Below are positions 59,001 to 64,000 of a stretch of 64,000 bases of DNA, in pieces (the first letter of the stretch is position 1; every line of letters begins with the position of its first letter). Position numbers and translations under genes: made by a program. The notes beneath the pieces are model-generated. The model was not told the DNA's origin. It saw only the letters and a program-made list of their open reading frames with translations, and did no database searches. Source of the stretch: Batkoa obscura (lineage: Eukaryota; Entomophthoromycota; Entomophthoromycetes; Entomophthorales; Batkoaceae); the NCBI GenBank assembly GCA_030770535.1, contig JASVEC010000033.1, positions 1 to 64,000 of the forward strand, written 5' to 3'.

Positions 59001-62000
59001 AGGGTTATTTGAAGATACAACATCGCACAAATTACAAAACATAATGTTTGAGTCACCATCAAATACACTACTTGGATTTTCGCATAAGCCAGAATAGGCG
59101 CAAAATAACATACCAAAAGTTCTAACTGAACCATAATTAATCTCGTCAGCATTATGAACATCATCTATAGGTACAGGCCTAGTGTACAATGATTAAAAAA
59201 GTAAAGATTTAATGTATTAATTTACTTCAAGAATTCCAAAATCCCTTGGAAAAGTTTTTTTTTTGATTTATCGGGACTAGTTTGAATAAAGATGGGGCTT
59301 AATCGACGAGCTTCAATGTTAAGTTCGTCTGACTCTGGTTTTGCAAGGGATACCAATAAAGCATATCCTTTAATAAAGGAGAAATTATCAATTTTCAAGC
59401 AAGAAAAGCCTTTTAATGTTTCAAGTAACATAGAGTTATAAACTGTTTGGTCATTTTTTACCTTACTCAAATCAACTTTGTATCCACCTAATATGTTTCC
59501 AAGCTCAATAATATATTCATCACGCATTTCAATCATTTTTGAATCTACTTCTCGATTTTCAATGTTAAAGTCGATATTAGAAGTTTCTAGTTCATAGCTC
59601 CATACTGCTGAAAAAATCTTATAAAACTTAATAGCATTTTCTCCTATAAAAATTAATCTTTTGTATCTTTGTATTAATAAAATTACCTGTGTATTTTGTA
59701 TTGATAGTAGCTAAGATAGAAATATCTCTAATAAAACTGACTACATTTTTTAAGCAAAAAGATTCAATGTCATTACTAATTTCCTAAATTTAAGCTCATT
59801 AAATAATTATTCATTCACATAGATCAATTTACTTCAATCCATAGCTTTATGGCATCCATAGCAAGGTCAAGGAACTTTCCCAAGATGAAAGCATAATCTT
59901 TAAAACGTGAAGTGCCAAAAGTAGTGAATAGCTCACTAAAAGCAAGAAAATCGCTGCAATCCAAACTACCCTCTTTAGTAATTTTTTGATAGCATGCTTT
60001 AAAAGACAAACTTAAAAAGCCCAATACTGTAGCTTCAAAATTACTTCTTTGGCTACCATCGATTATCATTTCATCTATTATATCGAGATTTTCTGTCACT
60101 GAGAATCTTCCTCTACCTATTTTACGGGGCTTTGTGCTACTGATGAGTGTTTCTTTGTTATGTGATATCTTGAACTTCTTTGTAATCCTAATGAATTGAA
60201 TCCTATTAATTATTTGAATAAATACAAAAACTTTTAGCTACCCCATTTCTTCAGCTTCTAGTTCTGAATCCGTATAGCCATCTTCATTGTTATGCTCTAA
60301 AATATCCTATTACAAAAAAGTTAAAAATTGAATAGCTTTTATAATAAAAATAAACTTACTGGGTCAATATCAAAATAAAATTCTCCATCAAAAACTTCTT
60401 CTTTCCAATAATACTGAATAAGTTGGTTTAATCCCATCAAATTAAATAGCTGTGAATGAATTGTTGGGAATTTAAAGTTATATCCTAACTTTTCAATTAA
60501 GTGGTAATCACTAAAAGAACTTAAATACTTGCATAAATACTTGCATAATGATATCTAATAAAAATTTAATATTAGCTTAGACATATCTATCGAAACTTAC
60601 TAGAATGGCAACATCATAAGGAGGTGAATGATAAAAAGTTGTTACAAGATCATGTAAATAACCAGTACTGGGAAAGTTAGTTTGTCCGTGGGAATAGCTG
60701 GATCGTGAAGCAAGAGGTAGAGCTCTGCTAAAAATTCTTTCCTGCCTTATAAGATTTTCTTTTTCCTTTTCTGTTCTTTACAAAAATTTAGTATGATAAA
60801 TAAACAAAATAACAAACTTACAAAGTAATTTGGTTTCTAAGTGAATTAGAGGCATAGGATAGCACTGATTCAAAAATGTTCTGCTGTAGAGTTTTGCTAT
60901 AAGGGCGAACCCATGAATCAAATTCGTCAACATTGCTCATTAAGATTAAAACCTATTATAAAGAAGTAAATCCATTGTGAGCAATTATTGAAAAGCTATT
61001 ACCTCTAAGATTTCAGTATCATCTCTATCTTGATACAATTGGATAAAGAAGTCAAGCATCCTTGGGCAGTAGTTTGATAGCCCTTCATATTGCTCCATCA
61101 TGTATAATATAATTTTAGCAAGTCTTTTCAAATAAGCTAATGCATTTTTAATACTTGTTATTTCCGGTTGAAGACAAAATTTGAATTTCTAAAAAGATGA
61201 GATTCAATAAAAATAGCTGATTTAAAAAATTACCTTAAGTACTGCATTTTTAAGGGGTATATCACTATAAAAACGCTCTGTCAATTTATCGATTTCAGCT
61301 GAATATATGTCTCGGGGTTTGAGTTTTTCTTGGTCGAACGTTTCATTTAAAATACACACAACAGTACCTAAAAGATTAATCTCAAACTTAAAAATAATAA
61401 AGGTGATTACATTTCAAACATGCCCAAAGGTGGGTAAAATAAATATAGGCATGGGTAAACTCGAAATCTTTATAATAGACACTAATAATATTTTTCAATG
61501 TTTCATTGGATATTTCCAAACATTTATTATCTAACTCTTCTTTAGAAAATAATCTCAAAATACAATAAGTGATTAAGTAATCAACATTACAGTTTGGTAT
61601 TTCGTCTTCGGAGTGTAAAAATTTATGTGTCATGAAAGTTTCAATTATGATATTCTGTGATGGTGTGATTGTTAAGTCATCCTCATCATATTCATTGTCC
61701 TCAAACCTGCTATCTGGCTCTATATCCACTTTGTTGCCCACATTATTGAAGTCTGGATAAATCACAATATCCACCAATTTTTTGGCATGATTTACGACTA
61801 GATATTGTATAAGATTGATAGACGTTAACAAGTTAGTAGAATTCGTGGCTAAAAAAGTGCTTAATTTTATTAATATTTAACAACAATAAAATCACCTTGC
61901 TGCTTTAATATCAGCTTTACTAGTTGCATCACTACTGCCTTGGCCTCTTCGTGACTTGTTTGAGTAGGTAATTTATTGCAAAAACTAGTCACAGCATACA

Positions 62001-62040
62001 ATGTATTTAGCCGCTCATTTTCTTCTGTTTTGGGATCCAT
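53062..62040 (-). CDS. MEC1: ATR/Mec1/Rad3 DNA-damage checkpoint kinase
   Basis: About 9 kb of gene, an estimated 2,700-2,750 residues. It starts MDPKTEENERLNTLYAVTSF. The last exon (about 57932-53062) alone encodes over 1,600 residues: end of UME region, FAT, the PI3K-like kinase and the FATC tail. Kinase motifs: GYIVGLGDRHGENLMVD (catalytic loop), HVDFSCLFEQG (activation loop with DF-S), and VPFRLTHNFEAILGPSGCEG. The C-terminus ENLFLMYIGWGSVY is the ATR/Mec1 kind of FATC (compare Mec1 ...MYIGWCPFW), which separates it from ATM or TOR. Upstream, HEAT-like helices fill at least ten smaller exons. Introns of about 50-60 nt crowd the 5' half. ATR pairs with Ddc2/ATRIP and responds to RPA-coated DNA. 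No defects seen. Confidence 0.93.
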
Positions 62041-63807
62041 TTTCAATCGTACTCTTTTAGTTAACTTTATTGCCTTTTCCTTTTTTACTTCTTGTTTTTA
62101 TAACTTTTGTTTTTTATATTGAAGAGATATTAAGAATAATATAAATAAATTTCCAAAGTTTTATTTTCTTTTTTGTAGATATAAAATCAAAAGATTAATT
62201 TTTTGATTTTATTTTTTAAAATTATTTGATAACATAGATAAATCAAAAGCTTAAATAAATTTTTTATAATTCTTTAGAAACATTTTGAACTTTTAAACTT
62301 CGAATATAATAAAATTAGACATGAGCTTTATTATTTTAAATTTTCGAGTTCCTAGCTTTTTTCCTCATAACAATATTAATTTAAAATAAAAAATGACAAT
62401 TTTGGATTAAAATTTAAAAAGACTATTATTTTAAATGCTTTTTTAAATGAATTTAAAAAAACTAATTTGACAAAATCTTATTAAAAGAGTGCCCTTTCAG
62501 TAACTACTATTCATTACTTATAAAGATTTGGTAGTAAGAAACAAAGGTTGAAGATAGATTCAAGTATGTGACCTCAAAAATAACTTGATGCACTTTCAAA
62601 ACAATTTTGATATTTATATAATAAAGATAACTTATATAATAAATAATTCAGGTGCATTTTAAAAGCAAACTTATTAGCCTATTTTAGCTAAAGTTATTAA
62701 CTTATCATTATCTTATTTGTTAGCCAAAATATAAAAAAATTAAATTTAAAATTTGGGGACATATTAAGAACTTTACTAAGAATTTTTCCGCTTAAATAGT
62801 ACTTAAAGAAAGGAAAAAGTGATGAAACTGAAAAAAATACCCCATTTATAAAAATAAAACTGATAGAATATTTTAAAACTTTTTATATAATATTATAGCT
62901 TATAAAGAATTACTAATATGTTATTATCAGCTTTTAAACTATATAAATATTTAAATAAAGGCTCAGATAAAAAACAAAGCTATCATCAAAAAGATATAGT
63001 CTGGTGTTATTATTATCTAGATTTTTATATTTTATGAAAGATAACAGGGCCTGTTATTAAATTGATTTATAAGGCCTCTTTTATAAGCTAATTTTTGTAG
63101 AGTTTTTTTTAAACAACCATAAGTTAAAGTATTTATGGGCTTTTTTATATTAAATAAAAGGAGGAAAAAGATCCTTATCTGTCTATATTTTTTTAATATT
63201 TCAAAATTCAACTCTTAAAACTTTAATTCTATATTATTCAATTTAGCAAAGTAAAAAATAAGATTAAGAACTTACCTCGCTAATATTAGTGAATAAAACT
63301 TTACTAAATCCTATTTGAATAAGATCTAGTATACTTAATAAATATTTCTAGTTAATTGCTCAATTACCAAAGGAGTATCATAATTAATTACCAGTAAAAT
63401 AGTCCAATTTCATATTATTTTGAAAGAATAAATTTTTAAAATCATGACTCATAACTTCTCGATTCTAATTACTTACTATTGTTTATTGTTAAAATATTAA
63501 ATATTTTAAACTATTAAATTCTCAACATAATAGTTTTTATCTCAAAATTCATATATTCGCTTATATAATACCAAAACACCTTAATTCTCAAGTCACGTTA
63601 TAGCTCATATTACATTCAAAGGATTGAAATAATAATCAGTAAAATTTAAAGCTACTAAATTAAGGAATTAGTTCTTCTCGATAAAAATTACAAAGATTTT
63701 AAATAAAACAAAACAAATTTTAATAATCTCTGTTTATTAACTTTTAATTCAAATTAAACACCACTTTATTTGAGATTTCTTCAATTTTTCAATAAAAAAG
63801 AAGTATC
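62041..63807. other. Divergent intergenic region with a MITE
   Basis: 1.77 kb between the ATR start and the next gene start. One MITE at 62752-62846; otherwise AT-rich with no recognised coding or RNA feature. Confidence 0.5.
62752..62846 (-). mobile_element. MITE copy (62.8 kb, worn)
   Basis: Reverse copy lacking a few bases: TTTGGGGACATATTAAGAAC to AAATACCCCATTT, with CGCTTAAATAGTACTTAAAG inside. Confidence 0.76.
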
Positions 63808-64000
63808 ATGGTGTCTACAACAGTTGACAATGATTATGAACTAAGAGATACATTCTCTACTAATAATGTAAAAAAAGGTAAAAACTTTTGATAATTTCCT
63901 AACATTTCTTCCCTAACTCAAATTCCTTAGACATCGCCAATATATATAGTGACTCCAACAACAGCTTAACTCAAACCATTAAAGGAGAAGAAGGCTTTTC
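63808..64000 (+). CDS. 5' part of an unidentified gene (runs off the window)
   Basis: ATG at 63808 begins MVSTTVDNDYELRDTFSTNN, then a 53-nt intron (63878-63930, GTAAAAACT to CCTTAG) and the frame resumes IANIYSDSNNSLTQTIKGEE to the window edge. The in-phase intron supports a real gene. Only about 45 residues are visible, polar and without signal peptide, so no family can be named. Confidence 0.6.

Overview
The window is AT-rich nuclear DNA of a fungus from an early-diverging, non-Dikarya lineage. The general look (very low GC, introns of about 47-60 nt with GTAAG donors and TAG acceptors, class-3 lipases, an F-box/LRR protein) suggests an Entomophthoromycotina or Conidiobolus-like genome, but that placement is inference. 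QCR8 shows a respiring mitochondrion, which argues against Neocallimastigomycota. ARL8, TMEM164, GUCD1 and ELL fit a lineage that kept genes often lost in yeasts. I found no tRNA, rRNA, CRISPR array or phage-like block.

Layout: (1) 0.3-6 kb: a secreted lipase (-), a gene-poor stretch with about seven intact, worn or truncated copies of a roughly 105-bp MITE, and a decayed copy of the ELL gene (-). (2) 6.9-13.4 kb: NEDD8/RUB1 (-), QCR8 (+), an ADF-H plus PH domain protein (+), an orphan (-), HIS3 (+) and ARL8 (-). (3) 14.7-20.9 kb: an NDR/Cbk1-type kinase, a TMEM164-family protein and NOG1, all on the minus strand. (4) 21.5-32.9 kb: EIPR1/TSSC1 (+), an orphan (+), ATG15 (+), a RING/TRAF-type zinc-finger protein (-), ribosomal protein eL21 (+) and GUCD1 (-). 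(5) 35-44 kb: the apparently intact ELL gene (+), an F-box/LRR protein (-), ARL2 (+), DTD1 (-), VPS29 (+) and an ALYREF/Yra1-type mRNA export factor (-). (6) 44-47 kb: a gene desert with three MITEs. (7) 47.2-62 kb: an indoleamine 2,3-dioxygenase (+), a CCDC90/Fmp32 protein (-), a small secreted peptide (+), a PIG-X/Pbn1 protein (-), TAF12 (+) and a 9-kb ATR/Mec1 checkpoint kinase gene (-). (8) 62-64 kb: a MITE and the first codons of an unidentified gene (+).

The genes do not form a cluster or operon. They are mostly housekeeping functions: transcription (ELL, TAF12), mRNA export, translation (eL21, DTD1, NOG1), trafficking (ARL8, ARL2, VPS29, EIPR1), autophagy, DNA-damage signalling and GPI synthesis. 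Intron load is uneven: NEDD8 has five introns in 77 codons, whereas the secreted lipase, F-box, ALYREF and IDO genes are single exons.

The strongest unexplained signal is the short palindromic repeat family: about 19 recognisable copies, all intergenic, with TATGGGG...CCCCATA ends and a conserved internal dyad. Two copies sit within about 75-155 bp of a start codon. I see no convincing new multi-gene system. Exon joins were made by eye from splice signals and protein-family similarity; exact boundaries need transcript data.
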